DNA of 64,000 nt from positions 698,501-762,500 of the forward strand of contig NC_090171.1 in the NCBI RefSeq assembly GCF_017916325.1, read 5' to 3'. The DNA comes from Leishmania martiniquensis. Taxonomy: Eukaryota; Euglenozoa; Kinetoplastea; Trypanosomatida; Trypanosomatidae. Under the pieces are notes generated by a model that saw only the letters and a list, made by a program, of their open reading frames with translations, made no database searches and was not told the origin of the DNA. A program made the translations under genes and the position numbers. Positions 18,101 to 27,204 of the stretch are shown piece by piece (position 1 is the stretch's first letter; each line of letters opens with the position of its first letter).

Positions 18101-20689
18101 CGGCACCACTTTAGCTGCTTGTGCGGCGAAGGCGGCCGCCAGCCTCGCCTCTTTTCGCGTCCACGACCGCGGAGACGCTCTTACTCGCGCGCGCACTGCG
18201 GCAGTACTCAGTGAGCTGTTCTTCGAGTACCTCAGGGCACCACCCCCGCCCCCCATTCCGGCATCTGCCGCTGCACGCTTGCCCAGTAGTCGGCGGCGCA
18301 ACAGCGAGCAAGCCAGGACCAAATCCTTCGAGCTCGCAGCATCGCAGACCAGCTTCGTAAGGCTGCGTGACATTGCGGCTAATAAGGCAGTGGCGCGGTG
18401 CACCACGACAGCCGCAGCCTCCTCCCTTGTCTCCTGGTTCATAGGGCTTGAGTGCTGTGCCGACGTTGGCTCACACTGCCGCACAGCGTCCCGCGCGAAT
18501 CGTTGAACAGCGTCGCCCGCGACTACGTGTAGGCGGATCGCCTCGGAGGTGGAGGACGGCGACTCGGCATTGCCGCGAATGGCGGATGCGAGCAGCGGTT
18601 CCACCGTGCTGAAGAAGTCCACGCATTGCGGAGCGCATAGCTGCACAAAGGACGCTAGTAGGTGAGCCGCATCGATGGCGGCAAGACGCGGCGGTGCCGT
18701 CGACTCGCTCTTGGTCTCACTGTCACCGGCCAGGGCAATGGCGCGCTGCACGCACTGCGCGATAACACGCGAAGTGGTGCAAAAGCGGTAGTGCGCCGCG
18801 GCCGCAACGCGGCAAGGCGGTGTGCGGAGCGGTGGCAAAGTGGAACTGTCTTCTGCAGCCCCTAGCGGCTCCCATGCGTCGCCCAAGGCAGACCGCTGGG
18901 CGCCGTCACCCGTCCCATTCTCGCCGAGCCCAGCGGCACCTTCGACGGCCTCACCAGACGCACCGTCGCGCTGCGGCTGGAGGTGCCTCTCCTCCAAGCG
19001 AGCGAGAGATACGACAAAAGGCACAAGCTGACTTGGACTAACGCCGTGCACTTGCTCGCCAAAGCGCTGGGACAGAAGTTCGACGATGTCCGCGCTGACT
19101 GTTACCCCTGGCACCTCCCCCCAGCGAGAGAGGCTCGACAAAAGAACGCCACAGTCAGACGCACGGAGCTGCAGGGCGTGCGTCTCACGCAAAAGAAAGA
19201 GAGCAGGGCGAATGCCTGCTTGAATAGAGAGTAGCAGTGCTGCAGGGAGGGCAGAGGGTCGCTGCTGTCGAACCTTGTTCACGACTTGCACAGCATCGCT
19301 GAGATCCTTGACCGTGGCGGAGGTCAGTGCTCCAGGCAGCGCCTGCAGGCCGTAGGAAAGCATCAGCCCCCCATGGGTGGGCTCCATACTTGGCTGCAGC
19401 CCTACCTGAATGAGCTCCGCTAAATCCGATACCCGGACACTTGTGGCAGCCAGTCCTAGAGTCAAGGCACCATTGCTCGCAGTGGAGCTGCCAGCGGCGA
19501 CTGCCCCGCCGCGGCCGCCGGCCAGCTCCAGAGTGCGCTGCACCAAGGGCAGCAAGGCACGGTAGCACGTGAGAATGCGCCGCGACGCCGCCTCTACCTG
19601 CTCACGGGAGAGCCCCAGCGCGGGTTCTGCCACCAGGTACATCCTTTCCAGCCCGTGGAGGCACTGGATCCACTGCAGCACGTCGGGCGGGGAGAGAGGC
19701 GCCATGACTGCCCACGCCTCATCGGAGTTGCTGCGATTGCAGCAGCCACTCTGGCGCCTAAGCGCCACCACACACGCCTCGGCAATCCTCAGCATCTTCT
19801 CAAGCTCCTCAGTCGCTGCATCAGACTTGGCTGTAGTGTGCACCTCCGAAAACGAAGGCGCGGCCGACTCCTGCATCTTGCCGCTGAGTCGCAGGTTGGA
19901 CCACTTTGCCACCATGCCCATGGCGGACGTAATAGCGATGAGGTGCTGCTGCACGCTATTTGCAGCATTGCTGGAGGCGCCATCTGCCGGCTCCCCAGCC
20001 GGCTCAGGCGAGGTTGGGGCCACTTCTTGTAGCGCCAATAGTAGAGGCTCGTAAAGTTCATGAAGCACAAACGCTAACCCAGCCGTCGGTCCGTCGGGCA
20101 AGCTCGTCAGGGGCATACAAAGTGACATCACCTGCCGCGGTGTGAGAAGTCGCTCCTTATTTAGCTGTATCCAGCGAAGTGCGTGCGTCACCCGAGGAAA
20201 GTTAGTGGAGGCGCCAAAGGCTGCGGCAGTGGTGAGCAGCTTGCCAATCTCTGACCCGTACGCAGGAGAGTCCGGCGGCACATCGGAAAGATGATCTTTG
20301 CAGCGCACCTCGCCGTTCAGAAGCCGGAGCGCTTCGGTGCAAAGCATAATGGCATTTTGGAGGGCGGACGAGGTGTTGGAGTCAGCGGCGTCGCCGCGTT
20401 CCTCTTCATCAACGGAGTCGTCAGCAGCGCTCTGACCTGCTGTCAAAGGAGTGGAGGCTGGCCTCCACACTACTGCCTGCGCTCGGTACCGCGCTGACAC
20501 AATGGCGATCGCCTGTCGCTGTTGGGCGTGTCGCAGTCGATGAAACTGATTCCGGATACGCATCAACGACCCAAGAACAGAAGGAGAGCGAGTAGCCGAT
20601 GAAGAGGATGTATGTGCTGGCTGTGAGTGCTGCTGAGCGCCCGACATGCGGGTGTACTTCTCGAAGCGAATTCCAAAAGAACGATGCAT
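15146..20689 (-). CDS. Very large conserved-type helical protein, function unrecognised, possibly mitochondrial
   Basis: A single 1847-codon frame with typical GC-rich coding composition. I do not recognise a catalytic motif or named domain. The protein is Leu/Ala-rich and reads as a succession of amphipathic helices (for example DAVQVVNKVRQQRPSALPAA and similar stretches), as in helical-repeat RNA-binding or scaffold proteins. The first residues (MHRSFGIRFEKYTRM) are basic and free of acids apart from one Glu, which would suit a mitochondrial targeting signal; a second Met at residue 15 (about 20647) is an alternative start. Trypanosomatid mitochondria contain many huge, poorly conserved helical-repeat RNA-processing and ribosome-assembly proteins, and this could be one, but that is inference. 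Gly/Asp/Ser-rich loops (near residues 605-640 and 810-850) interrupt the helices. Confidence 0.6.
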   Translation of the reverse strand: MHRSFGIRFEKYTRMSGAQQHSQPAHTSSSSATRSPSVLGSLMRIRNQFHRLRHAQQRQAIAIVSARYRAQAVVWRPASTPLTAGQSAADDSVDEEERGDAADSNTSSALQNAIMLCTEALRLLNGEVRCKDHLSDVPPDSPAYGSEIGKLLTTAAAFGASTNFPRVTHALRWIQLNKERLLTPRQVMSLCMPLTSLPDGPTAGLAFVLHELYEPLLLALQEVAPTSPEPAGEPADGASSNAANSVQQHLIAITSAMGMVAKWSNLRLSGKMQESAAPSFSEVHTTAKSDAATEELEKMLRIAEACVVALRRQSGCCNRSNSDEAWAVMAPLSPPDVLQWIQCLHGLERMYLVAEPALGLSREQVEAASRRILTCYRALLPLVQRTLELAGGRGGAVAAGSSTASNGALTLGLAATSVRVSDLAELIQVGLQPSMEPTHGGLMLSYGLQALPGALTSATVKDLSDAVQVVNKVRQQRPSALPAALLLSIQAGIRPALFLLRETHALQLRASDCGVLLSSLSRWGEVPGVTVSADIVELLSQRFGEQVHGVSPSQLVPFVVSLARLEERHLQPQRDGASGEAVEGAAGLGENGTGDGAQRSALGDAWEPLGAAEDSSTLPPLRTPPCRVAAAAHYRFCTTSRVIAQCVQRAIALAGDSETKSESTAPPRLAAIDAAHLLASFVQLCAPQCVDFFSTVEPLLASAIRGNAESPSSTSEAIRLHVVAGDAVQRFARDAVRQCEPTSAQHSSPMNQETREEAAAVVVHRATALLAAMSRSLTKLVCDAASSKDLVLACSLLRRRLLGKRAAADAGMGGGGGALRYSKNSSLSTAAVRARVRASPRSWTRKEARLAAAFAAQAAKVVPKCRGTELATLASVTSSLFTAGALSRPAAQQFMRAVWVRCADGLAVAPSGAAAGSKAANALSLSVDNCKILMDASRSTRTLRTAPPLLFLEALAAQCGELLKEAGDSAEGEAFSEVARGTARAYAEAVSNLRRVSDLGRSLVSYFGSLRLPLGAAGEDAVIRSTPWREAFVSALESYLEVVHSVVEAYATEATLAETWWAERDGGSPPPMPLELLSTTAHVMAQIYRLARRGVGSTKLSSSVPETVPAVPDEVPNAEGDVMDGSFILDGAGETTPPELRGKVLEEDGETLPLTVASPETLSTATLDEAVRETLGLLGDTIAVLARQRQRLCVSLSAGMPEGSAADEKSGLLPAAPAAALMQNAKHLLMLLQAFEAVQYTHLDMLYSILPELRGCAERLDPLELSLLIRALTQLGAWNSRLLGALATAVASKMDQCELRQCYTLLRGLCRSGCISPETYVELRSSPHKDWDSGCGDASSKAAAQEPLQRLAENTLRRLDAFVRTRDAFMSLARTAAVAELVGVLNALRFFHAPPPATHDAFVVLAIRRLASQYQRLPLRTVIQHAITLLDAVSELRKPEQRCVSAQALWTVLRRAFALPIEAAAPGASAQAVGSALSGALHLHACWELTRFSAWHSLQYGQAATRSFFLPFAALTTERPGVSCASVTQARLGSLIEDHASDVAAGASSPTPPLTAADRAALRRYALHASPCLVRGDRQLDAYVRAPLKLARLIADGDPATLVHAATAAAAPAAQARRCIRMLACLLRSDLWTPSISATTPDAQLLAVALGRLWGVAGLDSLVCHTPDAFSREELLVLAAAADRAHRYSADAETLKKACTVAVCQLCTSTTEWRFPAAVDAWMLFATPLMARSPLPATSLPSCSDELFSMLVTSGDVLVTRFGHAQQSWATSGARVLPELLRLFLGPAQLNMALLHSVAADGDTSSVEFHSTAVGASAAQTRFAEIYKELLRLFTSCLAGTHGMVRG

Positions 20690-22491
20690 TGCCGCTACCG
20701 TCCTTGCGAGCGCGCTTTGAGAAACCCACGCACAGAGAGAGAGGCAGGGAGGGCGTATGTCGGAGGTCTTCCTGTCGCTGTGGAGAAGTACTGCACCACA
20801 GTGCGGCCTTCCCCACCCCCTCTTGTCTCGCGTAGGCGACCCCGCTACGCGTCCTCACGATTGTTGTTGTTGTTTTCGGTCACACGCGTGATTCTCGATG
20901 ATGTTTCACGCAGATGTGTGCATGGCCCTTTTCGGATCTGGAAGCGGCGTCACACAGTCGTCGAGTCCGGGAGGCTGGCAGGCAAGTGCAGCAGCACCGA
21001 TACATTTCATGAAGTATAGAGAGAAGAGAGCCGCCGATGATACGTTGTTGCAAAGGCAGTGGGCAAGGAGAAAAAGAGACAGATAGAGAGGTCAGGACAC
21101 AGGCTCAGTGCACGGGGTGTGCAAGATGAACGAGTCGGATGACGCTGTATGGGAAGAAGGAGGAGCATAGCAGTCGCGGTGGTTACCCGATGAGGCCAGA
21201 GAGAGAAAGGATGGCTCCGGCATGTATTCCCGCATCATCGCACCTGAAACAGCATCGGCGCGGAGTACAACAAGCACACTCGGCGTAAGAAGGGGAGGTG
21301 TGCTGCTCCGCTGTGGCTGATCTGTGTTGCCTCGTCTGTGTGCAGTTCGTTTCTGCTAAGCTTCTCGTTCGCCTCCCCCCTCCTCCCTGCAGAGGGGAGA
21401 GAGCGAAGGAGATGAAACAGAAAACGAGTAGAGGAAGTGTCGAAAACTTTCAAAGAAAGGGGGGTCCAGCGGATTAGTGGAAGCGTCAACCGCAACGGTA
21501 AAAGGTTTTAAGAAGCGTCCTCCATCAACAACTCAGGCACGCATACGTGCACCAGCACATGCACAGAATACACCCGGCACACACACACACAAAGAAGACC
21601 ACTCCGACGCTGGCAACAGCAGCCGTCCATTATAGTGTGTCACTGTGACGCCGTTTCTTGTGCTCCGTTGGCGTGGCTCGACCTTCTTAAACGAAGAACA
21701 AATTATAGCACCTTTCTAAGCCTACACTCTCCTCCGTCCTTCTCTCCTTCGACTCCGTCTTCGGCGCGTGAGAACGCACCGCGTGCGCGTCTCCGTTTCT
21801 CTTCTCTCTTTCTCTCTCCCCTCGTGCTGTCCATGCGTTGTGCGTGTGTGGGGGTACCTTTTCGTTCTCTTTTTTGTTCTTCTTCCGAGAGAAGCGCATC
21901 CCCCCCTCAACACACACACGCACACACACACCGGCCTCGCCCCCCCTCCCCAAGTCATGCACGCAAACGCACATTTTCCCTGACACATCTGTCGTCTTTT
22001 TCTTTTCGCTCCGTCGACGCCAATGCCGCAGTAGAAAATGGCAGCGTCGCCTTAGCTACTGCTCCCATCCCCCCCTCCCCTCTACTCTCTTGTGTACGTA
22101 TGTACGTGTGTTTGCTTTTACAGCGAGAGGACAGACGCACGATTCGAGGAGCATACGATTGATGCAGCGTAGTAACAGTACAAGACTGATGGAGTAAAAA
22201 GGGAGGAGGTAGCCGGGGAAAGGGATGCACACGCCACTACACAACCAGGCGAGCCCCTTTCTTCCTGTGGCGCCTTCGCAACACTTTCAGCGTCGCAGCG
22301 CTGCTGTCACCTTCCAGTAATTATTAGAAGAAAAAAACAGGAGAAGCGCTTTGGGGGTGAGAAAGGCGGGTGAATTGTGTTTGCGAGTGACGGAGAAAGG
22401 AGTGAGGGCAGAGGGTCGAGCAAGCCCGCACGGTGCCATGGCGCACCTTTGCGCTTCCCTCGACTCAGTCGCTTCGCGCCGTGAGCCGTAT
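20690..22491. other. Intergenic region between the beta-propeller glycoprotein gene and the 1847-residue gene
   Basis: About 1.8 kb with no credible gene. It holds short (CA)n runs (around 21578-21592 and 21911-21930) and an unusually pyrimidine-rich plus strand from about 21720 to 21835. Its right part is the 3' UTR of the glycoprotein gene and its left part the 5' UTR of the 1847-residue gene. Confidence 0.6.
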
Positions 22492-24132
22492 TCACTTAGC
22501 AGATCCGTAGTTCGGTGCCTGGCGCGCAAGTAACGGCGAGCTATTGCTGCTTCGATACAAGTCGAGCGCCTCTTCATCTAGCGAGCGATGGCGTTGCTGG
22601 TGGTATGCTTGCCCCTGCATGCAGTTTTGGATTTGGCGGAACACGAACAAGGACGGCACAATGATGAGAACGAGCGTGAGTGCAACAGACCAGATAGATG
22701 CTGCCGTGCACAGCGCGACGTAGCGGAACTTTCCGTCCCCGTTCAGCTCGTAGCAAAATGGGATGTTTTCCTGATGCTCTAGCAGCGCCGACATGATGAA
22801 CTCCGGCTGATCCGGCAAGTGCTTCACAAAGTAGCCGAGGAACGGAGAAGGGCCATAGCCGTTGGTGTAGTCGGTCAGAAACGGAGACGCGTAGGAGTAG
22901 ACGCGGCGGCCGTTGCGGTCGGCGATGAGCAACACATCGCGTGAGGGATTTTCGTAGATGCCGCTCGCTGCATGCAGCGGGATTGGACGGTTGATGGTGT
23001 AGAGACGATGTGCTCGGGCGGCCCGGTCGCCAAAGCCGCTGCCCAGCATGCCGTTGGCGTTCGAGTTCCCCTGGTGGGAGGAGAAGCGCACCATGTACGC
23101 CATGCCCTCCTCCTTACTCGTGACGTAAAAGTACGGCACGTCGTATTTGCGCATGAGAACGCCAGCGGCGGAAACGGACAGCGAAGACGAGTCGTCCGAG
23201 TAGTAGCGGCTCGGGAACATGACTTGAATCGGGGACGGCACGTTCAGGCCAAAGAGACGCTCGCCGCTCTCGGCGTCGAAGACGTGCACGGTGTTGCGTG
23301 ACACGTCACACACGAGCAGGTAGTACATCATCGACTCGTTTGTCACAGCGAAGAGGCCAGGAGAGTCCGCGCCCTCGACCAGCGCGCGCGGCAGCAGCGG
23401 CGAGATGGTGAGGCCACGCACGGAGCTCATCGAGTAGGAGGCGCTCCACGATGAGGCGAAGAGGCCGGCGTTGTCTGTGATATCCTTTGGTGTCGTCAGC
23501 GTCCCCTCCACTGACGTCACCTCCTCGCTGGACTCTACGGCAGCCTTCACATTTTTGGTGGGCTTCCAGGCCGGATAGTAGGCACGCTGCAGTCCATCAG
23601 CACTGGCTTTCGGGTGCACGTCCGCCGTCGGGTCGCGCCTGTACCGCGTCACGGTCACCGAGTTTTGGTTGGACACGTACATATCCTCGGTCGCTGGATG
23701 AAAGACAATGTCGTACGGGTGATCCAGAAAGGGATTTGTTTTGTCCTGCTCAACCACAGTGAAGAGGTAGTCGCGGGTGCAGTTCTCCTCCATTGTGCGA
23801 TTCAGCAGGCCGTTGCCGCTGACGGCGAAGACGCGGCTGTAGGAGCCCTGAGCACTGGACACGTAGAGGTGGCCCGCCGGGCCAAAGCGGATGGAGCGCA
23901 GCTTGCCGACCTGCACACCGGGTGGCAACGAGGCTTTGTTGATGACAGAGCCGAGGTAGTTGCCGAGCGTGTCAAAAGACCAAATGTTGTCGCCCATATT
24001 GGACGTGACGTAGATCGCATGGGTGTTCCCGTTGGAGGGGCACAGCGCGTGGCCCGGTTCGACACACACCACGATCGCCACCAGCAGCGCCACAGCCAGC
24101 GCTGGCACAGAGCGTGATGAGCTAGGCGGCAT
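22492..24132 (-). CDS. Type I membrane glycoprotein with NHL/SMP-30-like beta-propeller ectodomain
   Basis: The start is placed at 24132 (MPPSSSRSVPALAVALLVAI), not the longer open frame, because a near-perfect splice acceptor lies 28 nt upstream and a textbook signal peptide follows (cleavage likely after GHA, about residue 27). The protein is then 546 residues. The ectodomain has repeating strand motifs typical of NHL/gluconolactonase-type propellers: AIYVTSNMGDNIWSFDTLGNY, SIRFGPAGHLYVSS, DIVFHPATEDMYVSNQNS, LLIADRNGRRVYSY. N-glycosylation sequons are visible (NRT, NCT, NES). A single hydrophobic span (about residues 472-496) is followed by a 50-residue cytoplasmic tail ending YGSAK. Ligand and function are unknown; a surface or endomembrane receptor is a reasonable guess only. 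Confidence 0.72.
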   Translation of the reverse strand: MPPSSSRSVPALAVALLVAIVVCVEPGHALCPSNGNTHAIYVTSNMGDNIWSFDTLGNYLGSVINKASLPPGVQVGKLRSIRFGPAGHLYVSSAQGSYSRVFAVSGNGLLNRTMEENCTRDYLFTVVEQDKTNPFLDHPYDIVFHPATEDMYVSNQNSVTVTRYRRDPTADVHPKASADGLQRAYYPAWKPTKNVKAAVESSEEVTSVEGTLTTPKDITDNAGLFASSWSASYSMSSVRGLTISPLLPRALVEGADSPGLFAVTNESMMYYLLVCDVSRNTVHVFDAESGERLFGLNVPSPIQVMFPSRYYSDDSSSLSVSAAGVLMRKYDVPYFYVTSKEEGMAYMVRFSSHQGNSNANGMLGSGFGDRAARAHRLYTINRPIPLHAASGIYENPSRDVLLIADRNGRRVYSYASPFLTDYTNGYGPSPFLGYFVKHLPDQPEFIMSALLEHQENIPFCYELNGDGKFRYVALCTAASIWSVALTLVLIIVPSLFVFRQIQNCMQGQAYHQQRHRSLDEEALDLYRSSNSSPLLARQAPNYGSAK

Positions 24133-24159
24133 CGTACTCCCACACGCGGGGGCGCGTCG

Positions 24160-24187
24160 CTGTGGGGAGGAGAGGGGGGAGGGACAA
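24160..24187 (-). promoter_or_regulatory. Strong candidate trans-splice acceptor for the glycoprotein gene
   Basis: On the minus strand an uninterrupted pyrimidine tract (24164-24186) is followed at once by CACAG, with the AG at 24160-24161, only 28 nt before the ATG at 24132. It separates the true start from the longer upstream open frame. Confidence 0.65.
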
Positions 24188-24837
24188 AGTGAGTACCGCA
24201 CCGCGCCAGCGAGCGGAAAGAGGACGACGTAAGGCGGAGGCGACAGGGGCAGAAGCGATTGATGAGGGACACTCAAGGGGAAGGGCGCGTGGGTGCCCAC
24301 ATTTACATGAAAGGGTGAGACAATAAGAGAGACTGTCGTGCGTGTAGCCGACAAGTCGCCGGGCAAGAGGAGAAGAGAGGATAAGAGTGAAGTAAAAGCA
24401 TATTTGCTGTGTAGCGCACGCTACCACTGAGCGGGAGAGCCATCGATAGAAGCCCTAGAGACAGAGTCGTCTGAGGGGAGTGGGAGAGGATGGGGGGGGT
24501 GCAGTCATTTGTGCGAGGTTGGACACATCAAGAGGGATGACTCGACAGGGCCGAGGTAAGAGTGAGAAAAGACTATCCGATGAGAAGCAGCAGTGGAATG
24601 GTAAGCATTCGTAGGGAGTAAACACGTCCGAGCAATGGTAATAAACAGAGGGGCGGACTGAGATGGGAGCGGATTGCGTGAAACGCAAGGCTGCACTGCG
24701 CCTCCGGGATTCAGAGGATGGCACAGTGGCCAGTGTGAATTCGATAGAAGCGCTGACGCATCGCTTCGTGCGGTCGCTGGTGCAGCTCGGAGCTGAATAA
24801 GCAGGAGAGGTGCCTCGGGAGGGAGCTTCCCCCCCTG

Positions 24838-24860
24838 CACACACACACACACACACACAC
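24838..24860. repeat. (CA)n microsatellite
   Basis: An uninterrupted run of CA dinucleotides in the intergenic region. Confidence 0.9.
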
Positions 24861-25551
24861 GTGCGCGCCGAAGAAGGGCCTAACCTTGACAGCCATACGT
24901 AAGCGTGTGTGCGCGCATCTCAGCGTATCACAGCGTATGTTGTTCTGCAGCAAACGAGCAGCTCACTCGCCTCCCCATATACGCATGTGCGAGAAAGGGA
25001 GGAGGTGAAAAAAAAAAAGGAAGACGATGGGGGAGCGATGCAGCAAAGGTTCAATGTCGGCGACTGCCACAGAGCAGAGGGACGCGCGAGGGGGCAACGG
25101 AAAAGACATTGGAACGCTCGAGAGCGGAGAATAAATGTACAACTAACAGAGAGAGTGCACGACAAGGAGGGGGAGGCCAACGGGGTAATAGAAGACGTGC
25201 AGAGCAACAAGGGAGAAGCCAGCGGATGCGTGCAAGAGGCGGGAGAGGAGGGTGCGGCGCGCCTGTGGATGTGTCGACACGTCCCTCTCGTGTCGACGAG
25301 GAGCGCAGAAGCACAGAATTAGCCGTGAAAGGAGAGGACTTGCGCAGTCAGAGAGGAGGGTTAGGGTGCGAGTGCATCCGAAATATGTGCAGCCTGCCCG
25401 AAACCAGCGGCACGGCGAGAGAAGCGCAGGTAAGCTTTAGCAACAACAAAGTCATGAGAGAATACGCGCCATGCCAGCTGCAACACGCGACTCACCTCAG
25501 CAGTTTGCCCCCTTTTTCTTTCTCCTGCCCTCTTTCCTTGCTGAGACGGCC

Positions 25552-27081
25552 CTAAACAGTCGAAAACAGGGCGTACTTGATGTCCACAAAGGCTTCAATG
25601 CCGTACTTGGACCCGTCTCGGCCGAGCCCGCTCTCCTTGACGCCGCCGAACGGAGCCCGCGGAGTGGATAGTGCGCTGTCGTTCACGCCCACCATACCGT
25701 AGCGCAACGCCCGCGCCACACGGTGTTGACGGCGGTAATCATTCGTAAAGAAGTACGAAGCCAGCCCAGCTCGCGTGTCATTGGCCATCCTTACTGCATT
25801 CTCTTCCGTGTCGAACGAAACGAGGGGGAGAACAGGACCAAAGAGCTCTTCATGACAGCACATCGCTGTACCGTGCGGCACATTCGTAAGCAGCGTCGGC
25901 TCGAAGAAGTAGCCACTGCCTGCTAGCGCCTTACCACCCACCACTACCGTGGCCCCCTTTTCCACAGCATCCTCCACCACGCGAGTCATGCGCTTCAGCG
26001 TGGCTTGTCCGATCACGGACCCTACCTTCACGGAGGGGTCGAAGTTGTTGCCCACTTTCAGCGCGCGCACCCGATCGGCCACGAGGCTCTTGAACTCCTC
26101 ATAGACGCTTGCCTGCACAAGCGCGCGGTTCACACAGATGCAGGTTTGGCCCGCGTTGCGGAATTTTGCGGCGATGAGCTGGTCAGCCGCGCGCGGCAGG
26201 TCGGCATCCTCAAAGACGATGCAAGGCGCGTTGCCGCCGAGCTCCATGCCGACCCTCTTCATCGTCTCGGCGCACCGACGGTAAAGGTACTTGCCGACAT
26301 GGGTGGATCCTGTGAACGAGATCTTACGCACGTCGAAGGACTCGAGGAGCGCATCGCCGACCTTGGGGGCATCGCCAGTGACGACGTTGAAGACGCCTGG
26401 CGGGATGCCGGCCTCCTCGGCGAGTTGGGCGAGCGCCATGGCCGTGAACGGGGTGAGCTCGGCTGGCTTGAGCACGACGGTGCAGCCAGCCGCGATTGCA
26501 CCGCAGGCGGCGCGCGTGATCATCGCTGCCGGAAAGTTCCATGGTGTGATGATGCCAACTACGCCCACCGGCTCCCGGAAGACGGTCGTTTGCACGTTTG
26601 GGCGAGGCCCGGGGATGATGTCGCCGTAGACCCGCTCCGCCTCACCAGCGTACCACTCGGCGAACTCTTTCGCGTACAGCACCTCGCCATTTCCCTCCGA
26701 GATGACCTTGCCGGACTCTCGAGAGAGAATGCTTGCGACGATGTCGCGGTGCTGCAGCAGCAGCTCTCCCCAGCGCCGTACCACCGCGGCGCGTCGAGGC
26801 GGCATCACTTGCCTCCAGCTCTCAAATGCAGTCTTGGCCGCTTCGATCGCGGTCATCGTCTCCGCGTAGCCCAAGTGCGGAATGGTGCCAATGATCTGCT
26901 CCGTGCACGGGTCCTCGACGCTCACTACCTTGGCCGACAGACTGCTTGTTACCCATGAGCCATTGATGTAGCAAGCCGGCTCCTTCATCATGGGCGCGGC
27001 ACCTGACGCGTACTGCGCCGCGCTCGCCCAATCGAAGGGCTTCCAGCCCTTTCCACCAACCCTGCGGAGAAGCTTAGACAT
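25552..27081 (-). CDS. SSADH: Succinate-semialdehyde dehydrogenase (NAD(P)+), GabD/ALDH5 type
   Basis: The start is taken at 27081 (MSKLLRRVGG, 509 residues); the 48-residue upstream extension is Pro-rich UTR-like sequence and a splice acceptor lies between. The aldehyde dehydrogenase fold is complete: TPWNFPAAM (substrate/cofactor Asn), KPAELTPFTA, GNAPCIVFEDADL with the general-base Glu of MELGG near residue 280, and FRNAGQTCICVNR with the catalytic Cys near residue 313. NAGQTC followed by a nearby second Cys, and the C-terminal GLGRDGSKYGIEAFVDIKY, are typical of bacterial GabD/ALDH5. The enzyme oxidises succinic semialdehyde to succinate in the last step of 4-aminobutyrate or related degradation. 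The basic N-terminus may target it to the mitochondrion. A broader ALDH specificity cannot be excluded. Confidence 0.87.
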   Translation of the reverse strand: MSKLLRRVGGKGWKPFDWASAAQYASGAAPMMKEPACYINGSWVTSSLSAKVVSVEDPCTEQIIGTIPHLGYAETMTAIEAAKTAFESWRQVMPPRRAAVVRRWGELLLQHRDIVASILSRESGKVISEGNGEVLYAKEFAEWYAGEAERVYGDIIPGPRPNVQTTVFREPVGVVGIITPWNFPAAMITRAACGAIAAGCTVVLKPAELTPFTAMALAQLAEEAGIPPGVFNVVTGDAPKVGDALLESFDVRKISFTGSTHVGKYLYRRCAETMKRVGMELGGNAPCIVFEDADLPRAADQLIAAKFRNAGQTCICVNRALVQASVYEEFKSLVADRVRALKVGNNFDPSVKVGSVIGQATLKRMTRVVEDAVEKGATVVVGGKALAGSGYFFEPTLLTNVPHGTAMCCHEELFGPVLPLVSFDTEENAVRMANDTRAGLASYFFTNDYRRQHRVARALRYGMVGVNDSALSTPRAPFGGVKESGLGRDGSKYGIEAFVDIKYALFSTV

Positions 27082-27185
27082 AGGGTGGTCAAGTAGGAGG
27101 GGGCCGAAGAGTTTCGCTTCGGGTAGATTCCTCTTGGATGCAACCACAGTGGGAGGTGGGCGGGGTGCCACCAGGGTCCATGCCC

Positions 27186-27204
27186 CTACAGGAGGAGGGG
27201 GGTG
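27186..27204 (-). promoter_or_regulatory. Candidate trans-splice acceptor for SSADH
   Basis: Minus-strand CCCCCCTCCTCCTG is followed by TAG, with the AG at 27186-27187, about 105 nt upstream of the ATG at 27081 and inside the longer open frame. This argues that the upstream 48 codons are not translated. Confidence 0.5.

Larger units (their letters stand above)
24133..25551. other. Intergenic region between SSADH and the glycoprotein gene
   Basis: About 1.4 kb. It contains a (CA)n microsatellite at 24838-24860, a run of ten A near 25008-25017, and a 9-bp inverted repeat with a 7-nt loop built on GTCGACACG (25273-25297). No gene is seen; the 617-nt open frame on the plus strand there (24905-25555) is low complexity. 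Confidence 0.6.

Noticed and set aside
24133..24366. 78-codon N-terminal extension of the beta-propeller glycoprotein
   Set aside because: A splice acceptor lies 28 nt before the internal ATG, and that ATG opens a signal peptide.
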